The position numbers were made by a program, and so were the translations under genes. From positions 1-14,311 of the forward strand of contig JAUJNC010000213.1 in the NCBI GenBank assembly GCA_030446525.1: DNA of 14,311 bases. The letters are read 5' to 3'. This DNA is from Armatimonadaceae bacterium. GTDB taxonomy: Bacteria; Armatimonadota; Armatimonadia; Armatimonadales; Armatimonadaceae. The notes under the pieces are model-generated. The model was given only the letters and a program-made list of their open reading frames with translations. It did not search any database and had not been told where the DNA came from. Numbering within the stretch: the first letter of the stretch is position 1; each line of letters begins with the position of its first letter. This document shows positions 1 through 7,385 of this stretch, one piece after another.

Positions 1-167
1 CCGCCACGCGCCTGCGGTGCAGCGTGTACGTGGACGGGATTCTCACCGTGCGGCTGGACGCACAGGCCAAAGAGGGGCTGCTGCGCACGGCGCAGGCCCG
101 CCGGTGCACGCACCAGGAGGCCGCCCGCTACCTGCTGGAAAACGTGCGCCCGACGAGCCGCACCTAA
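1..167 (+). CDS. 3' end of small gene, possible ribbon-helix-helix protein (partial)
   Basis: The frame with codons starting at base 3 is open from the window edge to a TAA at 165-167 and gives 54 residues. The stretch LTVRLDAQAKEGLLRTAQ followed by HQEAARYLLENV resembles a ribbon-helix-helix fold: a short strand with alternating hydrophobic residues, then two helices. Such proteins are often DNA-binding antitoxins or small regulators, but the match is by eye only and no partner toxin is visible. A GTG at 24-26 could start a complete 47-residue protein, or the gene may begin left of the window. It converges on livM, with a perfect palindrome in the 60-base gap. Function is uncertain. Confidence 0.45.
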   Translation, partial: ATRLRCSVYVDGILTVRLDAQAKEGLLRTAQARRCTHQEAARYLLENVRPTSRT

Positions 168-181
168 AGTCACCCGCCATC

Positions 182-204
182 CCCCTCTCCTCGCAGGAGA
201 GGGG
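182..204. terminator. Perfect 10-bp palindrome between convergent genes (dispersed repeat copy 1)
   Basis: CCCCTCTCCT at 182-191 and AGGAGAGGGG at 195-204 are perfect reverse complements around a 3-base loop. The hairpin lies between the stop of the left partial gene (167) and the stop of livM (228), so it could act as a bidirectional terminator. There is no T tract, so intrinsic termination is not assured. Related hairpins at 8598-8620 and 10972-10988 show that it belongs to a dispersed repeat family. Confidence 0.55.
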
Positions 205-227
205 ATAGGGGAAAGGTCAGGGACAGG

Positions 228-1295
228 TCAGGAAGACGACAGCGGCGTGGCCGGCGGGCGGCGGCGGAAAAAGGCGTCGCGGCGCAGCTCGCCGCGCCCG
301 AAGATGCCCTGCGGGCGCACCAGCATCAGCACGATGAGCAGGAAGGCATAGGCGAGCAGGCGATACTGGTCCAGCTCCGGGCCCAGCGACGAGCGCAGCA
401 CCTCGGGCAGGGCGGTGAGCAGGACGGCGGCGAGCACCGACCCGGTGATCGAGCCCAGGCCGCCCAACACCACCATGGTCACGAAGTCGAACGAGCGCAC
501 GAAGTTGAAGGGCTGCGGGGACACGTTCACCTCGTAGTGCGCGTACAGCGCCCCGGCCAGCCCGGCGAAGAAGGCGCCGATCACGAACGCCTGCACCTTG
601 ACCCGGGTGGTGTCCACGCCCATCGCCTGCGCGGCCACCTCGTCCTCGCGCACCGACAGGAAGCGCAGCCCCGGGACCGAGAAGCGCAGGTTGCGCGACA
701 CGACCACCACGAGCACGACGACCAGATACACCCAGAAGAAGCTGGTCAGGCCGGGGATCAGGATGCTGGGCGCGTCGCCCTCGGAGATCGTGCCGGAGAA
801 GCCGAGCGCGCCGCCGATCACGGCGGTGTTCTCGGCGACCACGCGGATGATCTCGCCGAAGCCGAGCGTGACGATGGCCAGGTAGTCGCCCCGCAGGCGC
901 AGCGAGGGCAGGCCGACGACGTAGCCCACGGCGGCGGCGGCAAGCCCCCCGGCGAGCAGCGAGACGAGCATCACGGGCGCGCCCGCCACAAAGCCCGGCC
1001 AGCCCGGCGGGAGGATGCCGTTCTCCGGCAGGTGCGAGAAGAACCGCCCGTGCCCGTACACGGTCAGGACCGCGGCCAGGTACGCGCCCACGGCCTGGAA
1101 GCCGGCGTGCCCGATCGAGAACTGCCCCGTAAACCCGTTGACCAGGTTGAGCGACACGGCCATGATGATGGCGATGCCGCACAGCATCAGGATGCGGAAC
1201 ACGACCGGGTCCAAAGCGGCGGGCAGCGCGAACGAGAGCGCGAGCAGGACGCCCAGGGTGACGGCGGGGACGAGGAGGCGGCGCAGGAGAGCCAC
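228..1295 (-). CDS. livM: Branched-chain amino acid ABC transporter permease LivM
   Basis: This 355-residue, highly hydrophobic inner-membrane permease is one half of the membrane channel of a Liv/HAAT-type importer and pairs with LivH. The family signature NLVNGFTGQFSIGHAGFQAVGA lies near residues 50-70, and the C-terminal half carries VVLGGLGSITGSVLAA followed by the end LMLVRPQGIFGRGE, typical of LivM. Length matches the family (about 320-420). The start is GTG at 1293-1295, preceded by GGAGAAGG (1306-1313) inside the 3' end of livH; the two genes are 5 bases apart and surely co-transcribed. The stop lies next to a hairpin, and no livG or livF ATPase gene follows, so the ATPases must be supplied from elsewhere. 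Confidence 0.95.
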   Translation of the reverse strand: MALLRRLLVPAVTLGVLLALSFALPAALDPVVFRILMLCGIAIIMAVSLNLVNGFTGQFSIGHAGFQAVGAYLAAVLTVYGHGRFFSHLPENGILPPGWPGFVAGAPVMLVSLLAGGLAAAAVGYVVGLPSLRLRGDYLAIVTLGFGEIIRVVAENTAVIGGALGFSGTISEGDAPSILIPGLTSFFWVYLVVVLVVVVSRNLRFSVPGLRFLSVREDEVAAQAMGVDTTRVKVQAFVIGAFFAGLAGALYAHYEVNVSPQPFNFVRSFDFVTMVVLGGLGSITGSVLAAVLLTALPEVLRSSLGPELDQYRLLAYAFLLIVLMLVRPQGIFGRGELRRDAFFRRRPPATPLSSS

Positions 1296-1300
1296 GGCGC

Positions 1301-2230
1301 TCAGACCTTCTCCGGCGCGAAGCGGCCCAGCAGGCCGGACGGGCGCAGCAGCAGCACGCCGATCAGGAGCACGAAGGCGACGGCCTCGGTCCAGCCGGAG
1401 TAGGCGGACCCGCGCACGAACGACTCGACCAGACCGACGAGCAGCCCGCCGAGCAGGGCGCCGGGCAGGCTGCCGATGCCGCCGACCACGGCGGCGATGA
1501 AGGCCTTGAGGCCCATCGTCACGCCCATCGTCGGGTAGACCTGGTCGTGGGTGAGGGCGCCGAACAGCAGGCCGCCCGCGCCCGCCAGCGCCGCCCCGAG
1601 CGCGAACGTGAAGGCGATGATGCCGTCCGTGTTGACCCCCATCAGCGCGGCGGCGTCGGCGTCGACCGACACGGCGCGCATCGCCCGGCCCACGCGCGTG
1701 CGCTGCACGATGTAGTAGAGCACGCCGACCAACACCCCGGCGGCGACGACGAGGACGAGCTGGTCCTTGGGGACGATGACCCCGGCCAGCCGCAGCTGCG
1801 CGCCCTCGCCGAGCGGCGTGACGCGCGGGTAGCGCTGCCGCGCCGCGCTGAAGAGGAGCTGACTGCCGTTCACCAGAAACAGCGACACGCCGATGGCCGT
1901 GATCAGGGCGGTCAGGCGCGGCGCGCGCCGCAGCGGGCGGTAGGCCAGCCGCTCGATCACCAGGCCGAGCAGGGCGGTGGCGGCCATGCTCACCAGCAGG
2001 ACGGGGAGCAGCGCGACCAGCGCCGCGCCCAGGCTCGGCTGCCGGGCCAGATCCATGGCGCGCGCCGTGAACAGCCCGACGAACGCGCCGATCATGAACA
2101 CCTCGCCGTGCGCGAAGTTGATCAGGCGCAGCACGCCGTAGACCATCGTGTAGCCCAGCGCGATCAGGGCGTAGATGCTGCCGCTCTGGATCCCGTTGAT
2201 GACGAGCTGGAGGACGTAACTTGCGGACAC
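1301..2230 (-). CDS. livH: Branched-chain amino acid ABC transporter permease LivH
   Basis: This 309-residue membrane permease partners LivM. The N-terminus contains the LivH hallmark INGIQSGSIYALIALGYTMV followed by YGVLRLINFAHGEVFMIGA, and later AVVGGIGSLPGALLGGLLVG, the permease loop that contacts the ATPase. The C-terminus VLLLRPSGLLGRF is also typical. I chose the GTG at 2228-2230 because it places the first helix at the usual distance; a clear Shine-Dalgarno is lacking (only a weak AGG-like stretch). Before the IS element inserted, livH began 16 bases after the livK stop. Now 1.1 kb of insertion DNA separates them, so its transcription depends on read-through or on a promoter in the element. 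Confidence 0.95.
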   Translation of the reverse strand: MSASYVLQLVINGIQSGSIYALIALGYTMVYGVLRLINFAHGEVFMIGAFVGLFTARAMDLARQPSLGAALVALLPVLLVSMAATALLGLVIERLAYRPLRRAPRLTALITAIGVSLFLVNGSQLLFSAARQRYPRVTPLGEGAQLRLAGVIVPKDQLVLVVAAGVLVGVLYYIVQRTRVGRAMRAVSVDADAAALMGVNTDGIIAFTFALGAALAGAGGLLFGALTHDQVYPTMGVTMGLKAFIAAVVGGIGSLPGALLGGLLVGLVESFVRGSAYSGWTEAVAFVLLIGVLLLRPSGLLGRFAPEKV

Positions 2231-2241
2231 GCTGCCTGTTT

Positions 2242-2247
2242 CTTACC
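2242..2247. repeat. Target-site duplication, left copy (CTTACC)
   Basis: CTTACC directly abuts the left inverted repeat of the IS element and is repeated exactly at 3326-3331 next to the right inverted repeat. A perfect 6-bp duplication shows that this copy arrived by transposition and that its flanks have not been rearranged since. Confidence 0.9.
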
Positions 2248-2273
2248 TGTCGAGTTTCATGAGATTATGAACA
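2248..2273 (+). repeat. Left terminal inverted repeat of the IS element
   Basis: These 26 bases begin TGTC and pair with the reverse complement of 3300-3325 at 20 of 26 positions. Mismatches are at repeat positions 5, 9, 13-15 and 20. The inner half (GATTATGAACA against GATTGTGAACA) is the best conserved and is a likely transposase-binding block. Confidence 0.88.
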
Positions 2274-2285
2274 TAAGGAGGTGAT
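2274..2285 (+). promoter_or_regulatory. Full-length Shine-Dalgarno-like block TAAGGAGGTGAT in the IS leader
   Basis: The 12 bases TAAGGAGGTGAT are complementary to the entire conserved 3' tail of 16S rRNA (ATCACCTCCTTA). Downstream is a minimal ORF, ATG CGG TAG at 2296-2304, or GTG ATG ... TAG from 2281. It could be a strong ribosome-binding or ribosome-trapping site in the transposase leader; on the opposite strand, read toward livH, it is identical to the anti-Shine-Dalgarno. What I see is the match; a function is inference. Confidence 0.4.
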
Positions 2286-2309
2286 GCGACAGCACATGCG
2301 GTAGTCTTC

Positions 2310-2337
2310 TTGACAGTCCGCCAAGACCAACAAGGAG
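2310..2337 (+). promoter_or_regulatory. Transposase leader: TTGACA -35-like box and AAGGAG ribosome-binding site
   Basis: TTGACA at 2310-2315 matches a -35 consensus, but no convincing -10 lies at the right distance before the start, so a promoter here is doubtful. AAGGAG at 2332-2337 lies 9 bases before the transposase ATG at 2347 and supports that start. Confidence 0.4.
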
Positions 2338-2346
2338 TACCACCGC

Positions 2347-3316
2347 ATGCAGATCCATTCTAACGCAACCACCAACCCAAAGCAACGGAAAGCGATCCAA
2401 GACAGCGACAAAACCTGCCGAGCGCTGGCCGCGCAGTATCAGGTCTCGGTCGCCACCATCCACCGCTGGAAAGGACGCGACGAGCAAAACGACAGATCGT
2501 GTCGGCCCAAGAACGTCGAATACGCCTTCGATGACAACGAAGAAGCCCTGCTGCTGCATCTGCGCGAGAGCGGCCTGGCCCTAGATGACCTGGTGGACAT
2601 TACCCGCCCCGTGCTGCGGGCAGTGTGCCGCAGCAGCGTCCACCGGCTGCTGGTGCGCCACGGCAAGCATCGGCTGCCCAAGGAAGAGCAGCAGGCTACG
2701 GGACAGGTCGGCACCTTCAAGGAGTATGGGCCGGGCTATGTGCACATCGACCTGTTTTACCTGCCTCAACTCCAAGGGAGCAGACACTACTGTTTTGTCG
2801 CCATTGAGCGCGCTACGCGCCTGGTGTACCTGGCGGTCTTTGACCATAAGGATGCTGCTTCGGCAGAGGCCTTCTTGAAAGAGTGTCTGGACTTCTTTCC
2901 CTTTAAGATCGAGAAGATCCTGACTGACAACGGGCGCGAGTGGACGCTCTCGGGCTTCAAGAACCGCTATGGCAGCACGGTAAAGAGCAAGCATCCCTTC
3001 GAGTGCTTGTGCCAGGAGCGGGCATCGAGCACCGGCGGACGCGCCCCTATACGCCCAAGACCAACGGCTTGGTCGAGCGCACCAACGGCCTGATCAAGGC
3101 AGATACGACCAAGCGGCATCGCTACGAGAGCGCCCCGGCGATGCGCGTCGATCTGGAGCGTTGGTTCGTCTACTACACCTTTTATCGCCGGCATCGCCGG
3201 TTAGGCGGCAAGACGCCGTATGAGGCGGCCCTTGCCTGGTATGAAGACAGCCGGACATGTTTATCAAGGAGCCGACCGGGCTGCTGCGACACCGAAATGT
3301 GTTCACAATCAAGTGA
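2347..3316 (+). pseudogene. IS481-type DDE transposase, broken by two single-base deletions
   Basis: The gene starts at ATG 2347 behind AAGGAG. Residues 20-45 form a helix-turn-helix (CRALAAQYQVSVATIHRW), and an rve-type DDE core follows: D135 in VHIDLFYL, D194 in ILTDNGREW, and the Glu of TPKTNGLVERTNG. Frame 1 breaks down at about 3018, where adding one base restores QEAGIEHRRTRPYTPKTNG; a second missing base near 3253 restores the end DMFIKEPTGLLRHRNVFTIK and a TGA at 3314-3316. Joined, it would be 323 residues, normal for IS481. No slippery heptamer lies at either site, so programmed frameshifting is unlikely; this copy is either dead or misread. As read, the second frame runs on to 3323. 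Confidence 0.85.
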
Positions 3317-3325
3317 GACTTGACA
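3300..3325 (-). repeat. Right terminal inverted repeat of the IS element
   Basis: These 26 bases are the inverted partner of 2248-2273 (20 of 26 matches), ending ...ACTTGACA next to CTTACC. The restored transposase stop lies 9 bases inside the end of the element. The terminal TTGACA resembles an outward-facing -35 box, but it points along the + strand, antisense to livK. Confidence 0.88.
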
Positions 3326-3331
3326 CTTACC
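3326..3331. repeat. Target-site duplication, right copy (CTTACC), overlapping the livK stop codon
   Basis: This is an exact repeat of 2242-2247. Its last base, C3331, is part of the livK stop (TAG on the minus strand, 3331-3333), so the duplication kept the stop codon intact although the insertion hit its edge. Confidence 0.9.
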
Positions 3332-4563
3332 TAGCGCGCGGACGCCTCGGCCGTGCCGGCGCTGCCGCCCTGCGGCGGGACGGTGTCGACGGCGGCGAAC
3401 TCGCTGCCCTTGATCTGCACGATCACCGCGGGCTTGCTGGCGTTGCGGTTCTCGTCGATCGTGATCGTGCCCGTGACCCCCTTGAAGCCCTTGGTCTGGG
3501 CCAGCGCCCGGGTGATAGCCTCGCGGTCGGCCGACCCCGCGCGCCGGATGGCGTCGGCCAGGATCTTCATGGCGTCGTAGCCCAGCGCGGCGAGGGCCGA
3601 GGGGTCCCGCTTGTAGGCATCGCGGTACGCCTTGACGAACGCCTGCACCTGCGGGTCGGGGTTGTCCTTGGTGTAGTGGTTGGCGAAGTACGAGCCTTCG
3701 AGCGCCCCGCCCGGCCCGCCCGCGCCCTCCACCAGCTCGGGCGAGTCCCAGCCGTCCCCGCCCATCAGCGGCACCTTGACCTCCTGCTCGCGCGCCTGCT
3801 GGGCGATCGTGCCGACCTCGCCGTAGTAGCCGGGGACGAAGAAGGCCTGCGGGTTCCCCACTTTGGCCTGGACGATCTGCGAGCGGAAGTCGGTGTCAGT
3901 GGCCTTATAAGAAACGTCGGCGACGATCGTGCCGCCCCTGCCCGTGAACACCTTCCGGAACGAGTCCGCCAGCCCGATCGAGTAGGCGCTGCCCCGGTCG
4001 CGGAAGATGGCGACGCGGTCCAGCTTGAGGTTGTCGCGGGCGAACTTGGCCGCCGCATAGCCCTGGAAGGTGTCCGTGAAGCACACGCGGAAGATGTGCG
4101 GCCCGACCCGGGTCACCCGGTCGTTGGTGGATGAGGGCGTGATCATCGGGATGCCCGCCCGCTCCAGCACGGGCGCGGCGATCAGGGAGCGGGTGGAGGA
4201 CACCTCGCCCAGCACGGCGGCCATGTTCGGGTTCGCGGCGAAGCGGGTGACGACGGTCTTGGCCTCCTGCGGGTCGGAGCGGTCGTCCTGGGTCTCGACC
4301 CGGATCGTTTTGCCGCCCACGCCCCCCGCCGCGTTGATCTCCTTGGCGGCCAGCTTGATGCCGTCGTCGGTCCCCTGGCCGAAGGTGGCGGTGTCGCCGG
4401 TCAGCGAGGCGTAGTGGCCGACGAGTATCTCGCCGCCGGCCCCGGAGCCGCCCGCCCCGCCCGTGTTACATCCGGCCAGCCCCGCCCCGGCAGCCAGGGC
4501 GGTTAGGGGAAGGCAAAGGCGCAAAAAATGAGCACGAGAGATGCGCACGACGAAAACCTCCAT
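3331..4563 (-). CDS. livK: Branched-chain amino acid ABC transporter substrate-binding lipoprotein LivK
   Basis: This is a 410-residue periplasmic or surface-anchored binding protein for a Liv/HAAT importer. The N-terminus is a lipoprotein signal: Arg residues, a hydrophobic stretch, then lipobox LAGC with the lipidated Cys near residue 32 and a Gly/Ser-rich linker. The mature part shows the type I periplasmic-binding fold (Peripla_BP_6): ILVGHYASLTGDTATFGQG, IKLAAKEINAAGGVGGKTI, DDRSDPQEAKTVVTR, and later GYDAMKILADAIRRAG. The start is ATG at 4561-4563 with GAGGA (4570-4574) 6 bases upstream. It was originally 16 bases upstream of livH, and the stop codon now abuts the IS element. The substrate could be another amino acid, amide or urea, since the family is broad. 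Confidence 0.95.
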   Translation of the reverse strand: MEVFVVRISRAHFLRLCLPLTALAAGAGLAGCNTGGAGGSGAGGEILVGHYASLTGDTATFGQGTDDGIKLAAKEINAAGGVGGKTIRVETQDDRSDPQEAKTVVTRFAANPNMAAVLGEVSSTRSLIAAPVLERAGIPMITPSSTNDRVTRVGPHIFRVCFTDTFQGYAAAKFARDNLKLDRVAIFRDRGSAYSIGLADSFRKVFTGRGGTIVADVSYKATDTDFRSQIVQAKVGNPQAFFVPGYYGEVGTIAQQAREQEVKVPLMGGDGWDSPELVEGAGGPGGALEGSYFANHYTKDNPDPQVQAFVKAYRDAYKRDPSALAALGYDAMKILADAIRRAGSADREAITRALAQTKGFKGVTGTITIDENRNASKPAVIVQIKGSEFAAVDTVPPQGGSAGTAEASAR

Positions 4564-4569
4564 AGGGAA

Positions 4570-4574
4570 TCCTC
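4570..4574 (-). promoter_or_regulatory. Ribosome-binding site of livK (GAGGA)
   Basis: GAGGA on the minus strand lies 6 bases before the ATG at 4563 and supports this start over the in-frame GTG a few codons later. The 129-base gap up to the STAS stop holds no gene; its very GC-rich sequence could fold, but I see no clear terminator or promoter. Confidence 0.6.
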
Positions 4575-4692
4575 AAGAATGTACGTCAGATCCGGGCGCC
4601 GTGTTCCGGGGCTGGGGGCGAGCCGGCGCCAAGCACCCCCCGTGCGGGCGGCATCGGGGGCCGGCGTGCCTGCGGGCGGCCGGGGCGGCCCG

Positions 4693-5028
4693 TCACGAAA
4701 GGGCGGCCTGCTCGTTGTCGAAGATCGGAAACACCTTGACCAGCCCGGTGATGCTGAACACCTTGTAGATCTGCTCGTTGGGGCAGATAATGCCGATCGA
4801 GCCGTCCTTCTCGGACGCCCGCTTCAGGCCGCCCACCAGGGTCCCCAGCCCCGTGGAGTCGATATAATCCACCCCGGTCATGTTGACGATGAGGTGGAGG
4901 CTGCCTTCGTCGATCAGTGCGACCATCTTCTCGCGCAGCTTGGGCGAGTTGTAGGAATCCACTTCGCCCGTCAGGTCCAGCACCGCTTTCCCGTTCACCA
5001 TGCGCGTGTCGATCTTCAAGTCTGCCAT
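4693..5028 (-). CDS. STAS-domain anti-sigma factor antagonist (SpoIIAA/RsbV type)
   Basis: This 111-residue single-domain STAS protein begins MADLKIDTRMVNGKAVLDLTGEVD. The phosphorylation motif VDYIDSTGLGTLVGGLKRA places the acceptor Ser at residue 58, and the C-terminal half (GSIGIICPNEQIYKVFSITGL) completes the fold. Unphosphorylated family members bind an anti-sigma kinase (SpoIIAB/RsbW type) and release a sigma factor; no such kinase is in the window. I chose ATG 5026-5028 because AAGGAG (5040-5045) lies 11 bases upstream and the fold begins there; the frame stays open to 5151, but that extension is not family-like and overlaps the yfhO end. It lies between yfhO and livK on the same strand. 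Confidence 0.93.
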   Translation of the reverse strand: MADLKIDTRMVNGKAVLDLTGEVDSYNSPKLREKMVALIDEGSLHLIVNMTGVDYIDSTGLGTLVGGLKRASEKDGSIGIICPNEQIYKVFSITGLVKVFPIFDNEQAALS

Positions 5029-5039
5029 AACAACCGTTA

Positions 5040-5045
5040 CTCCTT
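5040..5045 (-). promoter_or_regulatory. Ribosome-binding site of the STAS gene (AAGGAG)
   Basis: AAGGAG on the minus strand, 11 bases before the ATG at 5028, decides this start against the longer in-frame ATG at 5151. It lies in the 109-base gap after the yfhO stop. Confidence 0.65.
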
Positions 5046-5137
5046 CACTCCGTGCACGTCGTATCTTTGCTCGGGGGCAGCAAATCAGGCCGGGCGCCGC
5101 GTCTCCTGGGCGCCCGCTGCGATGATGTGTATAGAAT

Positions 5138-7342
5138 TCAACGTCGAGCACGGGATCTCCTTGTTCCCTTGGCCGCGCCGAGGGCCGCTTTGTAGCCCGC
5201 CACGCCTGCCACTATACCCCATCCGCACAGCGAAACGTACAGCCCCGCCGCCCAGGCCGCGGGCCGGTAGCGGAACGCCGCCCGCCGCGCCCCCGGGCGG
5301 ACCGGGACGCCGCGGAACAGGCCGCCCACCGGCGCGACGGCGCTTTCCCGCCCGTCCACGTACGCCTTCCAGCCCGGGTGCCACGTGTCCGCCACCACCA
5401 GCAGGCCGCCCCCGGCCCCGGCGGGAACGATGACGTCGTAGCGGTCGGGCGCCTCACCCACGATCAGCGCCTTGCGGCCGGCGCGGCCCCGCGCCGGCGG
5501 GGCGGGCAGCCCCGGCACGACCGGCGTCCCGTCCCACGCCGGCGACAGGAAGCGCTCCCGGGCCGCGGCGGCGGTCGGCGCCCACTGCCAGCCGGACCAG
5601 AACGTGGCGCGCGGCCGCGCGGGCCGCGAGGGCTGCACCCGCGTCCCGCCGCCCGCGGCCAGGGGCGGCCCCAGGCCGGCGGTGCGCAGCGGGCGCGGCC
5701 CCAGGGACAGGACGTGGCGGACGCCGGCGGCATGGAGCAGCGGGGCACGGCCGCCCGAACGCGCCCCGGTCCGCTCCACCTGCCTGCCCATTGCTCTCCC
5801 GCAGCCCCGCTGATGGCGGCCCCGCGCACCGGCTCGTAGCCGTCGACGTCCAGCAGGCCGTACAAAGCCGGCAGGTTGGGCGCCAGCGAGTCGAGGAACG
5901 CCCGCACGTGGGCGGCGTTGTCGCCCGCGCGGCCGCCCGCGCGCCAGGGCGCACGTGCGGTACGTGGCAGAAGCGGCTCCAGGCCCGGCCGTTGTCCGCG
6001 TGGAAAACGCGGGCCGCCGGCGGGGCGGCAAGCCGCCGGGCCGTGGGCGGCGCGGACGCGAAGACGCGGGCGTCCACGGTGGGGTTCAGCGCCAGGTAAA
6101 CGGGAAAGGTCCCGCCACCAGTCAAAACCAGCGCCGCCCGCTGGCCGCCGGGCGCGGCCGCGGCGCGAGCGGCAGGAGCAGCGCCTGCGGGCCGGCGGCG
6201 GCGAGGCAGGCGAGGGCGAAGGTGGCGACGTGCAGCCAGCGGGCCGGGTCGTGGAACTTGCCGACGCCGGGCAGGAGATAAAAGGCCGCGGCGTACAGCC
6301 CCCCGTGCGGCCCAGCGACAGCCTGGGGCGACAACGGCCGCCCCGGCCCAGGGCCGGACCTCGCCCCCCGCGCCGGGCGCTTCCAAACGGCGCCCGGGGC
6401 GGGCACGCGACGGGGGCAGGCCCATGTAGGCGCAGGGCTCCCGAAGTTGCCCGCCCCCACATAGTCGCCCAGCGCCGGAGTTGCCCCAGAAGTTGGGCAG
6501 GACGAAGGCGGTGAACAGCATCGGCGGGGGAGGAAAAAGCGGTCCGCCTGGGGCGGGGTCGGCCGGCGCGCACCGAGCCGCGCCACGTCCACGACGGGCA
6601 GCAGGCGCCCGGCGGCCAGCGCCGCCCCGAGCGCGAAGGCCGCCAGCAGGACCGCGGCGGCGGCCCCGCGGTCACTGCCGCGGCAGGCCGCGCCCCCGCC
6701 ACAGCGCCCAGGCGGCGCACAGGTAGAACTGCATCAGGAACATCTGCGGGTGCGCGGCCAGCAGCGCCAGGCCGAGCAGCGCGGCCAGCCGGGCGGCGCC
6801 GAGCACCTCGGGCGGGCCAGCGCCCGGTCCAGCGCCCACAGCAGCCACGGCAGGTACGAGGCCGCCTGGACCATGTTGAGGAACTGCATCTTGGAAACCA
6901 GGGCGCCCCCGAAGGCGAAGGCGATAACGCCGAGCAGGGCGAGGCGACCCCAGCACGCCGCAGAAACAGCAGCGTGCCCCCGCGCGGCGAACGCGACGTG
7001 CAGGACCCCGATCACGCCCCGCGGCGCGGTGCGCGGGCAGCAGGTACAGGAGCGCGGAGGAGGGGTACAAAGGCCAGGACTGGGGTTGCCGACGAACGGC
7101 GCGCCGCACAGCAGGTGCGGGTTCCAGAGCGGTATCCTCCTGGAGAAGCTCGCGGCGCTGGAAGGCGAGGTAGAGAATAAAGTAAAGGCCGAGGTCGCCG
7201 AAATACACGGACCGCCCCCCCCCCCCCCCCACAGCAGCGGCCAGAAGCAGGCGGCCGCGAGCAGGGCGAGGAAGAGGGCCGCGCCGAGGCAGGTGGCGCG
7301 GCGCGCGGCGATAAGCGGCCGACGTGGGCGAGCACGCGCCAT
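5138..7342 (-). pseudogene. YfhO-family polytopic membrane protein, split by many frameshifts
   Basis: Pieces of a YfhO-type membrane protein (about 735 residues if joined) occur in order in switching minus-strand frames. They are: start MARARPRRP... with a first membrane helix (7342 to about 7230); GDLGLYFILYLAFQRRELLQE (about 7145-7205); PLWNPHLLCGAPFVGNP; YPSSALLYLLPAHRA; SKMQFLNMVQAASYLPWLLWAL (about 6830-6900); AHPQMFLMQFYLCAAWALW (about 6705-6765); LGDYVGAGNFG (about 6440-6475); PGVGKFHDPARWLHVATFAL (about 6215-6275); LLDVDGYEPV (about 5830-5860); and the C-terminal beta domain with ADTWHPGWKAYVDGRES (about 5345-5395). YfhO relatives are implicated in cell-surface glycan or lipoteichoic acid glycosylation; the role here is not known. 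A run of 16 C at 7215-7230 marks one frame break. Continuity of motifs argues for sequence error. Confidence 0.82.
7215..7230. repeat. Homopolymer run of 16 C inside yfhO
   Basis: Bases 7215-7230 are all C, reading as poly-Gly on the minus strand. The yfhO reading frame switches across it (FWPLLWGGGG before, SVYFGDLGLYF after). Such a run is prone to polymerase slippage and to base-calling error. Confidence 0.9.
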
Positions 7343-7370
7343 CGTAACACGGGCGCGAGGATGTCAAGCA

Positions 7371-7378
7371 AAAGGAGG
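7371..7378 (+). promoter_or_regulatory. Ribosome-binding site AAAGGAGG of the phosphorylase gene
   Basis: AAAGGAGG ends 7 bases before the ATG at 7386 and fixes that start. It lies in the 43-base gap between divergent yfhO and the phosphorylase gene, which must also hold or overlap promoters for both. A minus-strand TTGACA (7362-7367) is followed by TACGAT (7341-7346), but that box overlaps the yfhO start codon, so I do not call it. Confidence 0.7.
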
Positions 7379-7385
7379 CCCGAAG

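Larger units (their letters stand above)
2248..3325 (+). mobile_element. IS481-like insertion sequence, 1078 bp, with TIRs and 6-bp TSD
   Basis: The element is bounded by imperfect inverted repeats at 2248-2273 and 3300-3325. The left end reads TGTCGAGTTTCATGAGATTA..., and the reverse complement of the right end reads TGTCAAGTCTCACTTGATTG...; 20 of 26 positions agree. Both ends begin TGT and are flanked by CTTACC. Size (about 1.1 kb), TGT ends and one DDE transposase frame on the + strand fit the IS481 family. Base composition is visibly less GC-rich than the host genes, suggesting transfer. It sits between livK and livH, and its right duplication overlaps the livK stop codon. The family name is by recognition, not by database search. 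Confidence 0.9.

Noticed and set aside
217..1182. Long minus-strand open frame of 321 codons overlapping livM
   Set aside because: It is rich in Arg, Gly and Ala, matches no family by eye and overlaps the clearly recognised LivM frame; a GC-rich shadow.
3000..3030. Programmed frameshift in the transposase
   Set aside because: No slippery heptamer or following structure is evident, and a second missing base is needed near 3253; simple deletions fit better.
3317..3325. Outward promoter at the right IS end (TTGACA)
   Set aside because: It points along the + strand into DNA antisense to livK, with no -10 at proper spacing and no + strand gene there.
5029..5151. Upstream ATG extending the STAS protein to 152 residues
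   Set aside because: The extra 41 residues are not STAS-like, overlap the yfhO end, and the inner ATG has a good AAGGAG site.
7215..7230. Phase-variation tract (16 C) controlling yfhO
   Set aside because: Poly-C tracts can mediate phase variation, but yfhO has many other frame breaks unrelated to repeats, so error or decay is the simpler reading; read-length heterogeneity at the tract would reopen it.
7341..7367. TTGACA / TACGAT promoter for yfhO
   Set aside because: The spacer is short (15 bases) and the -10 would overlap the start codon, putting the transcript start inside the gene.
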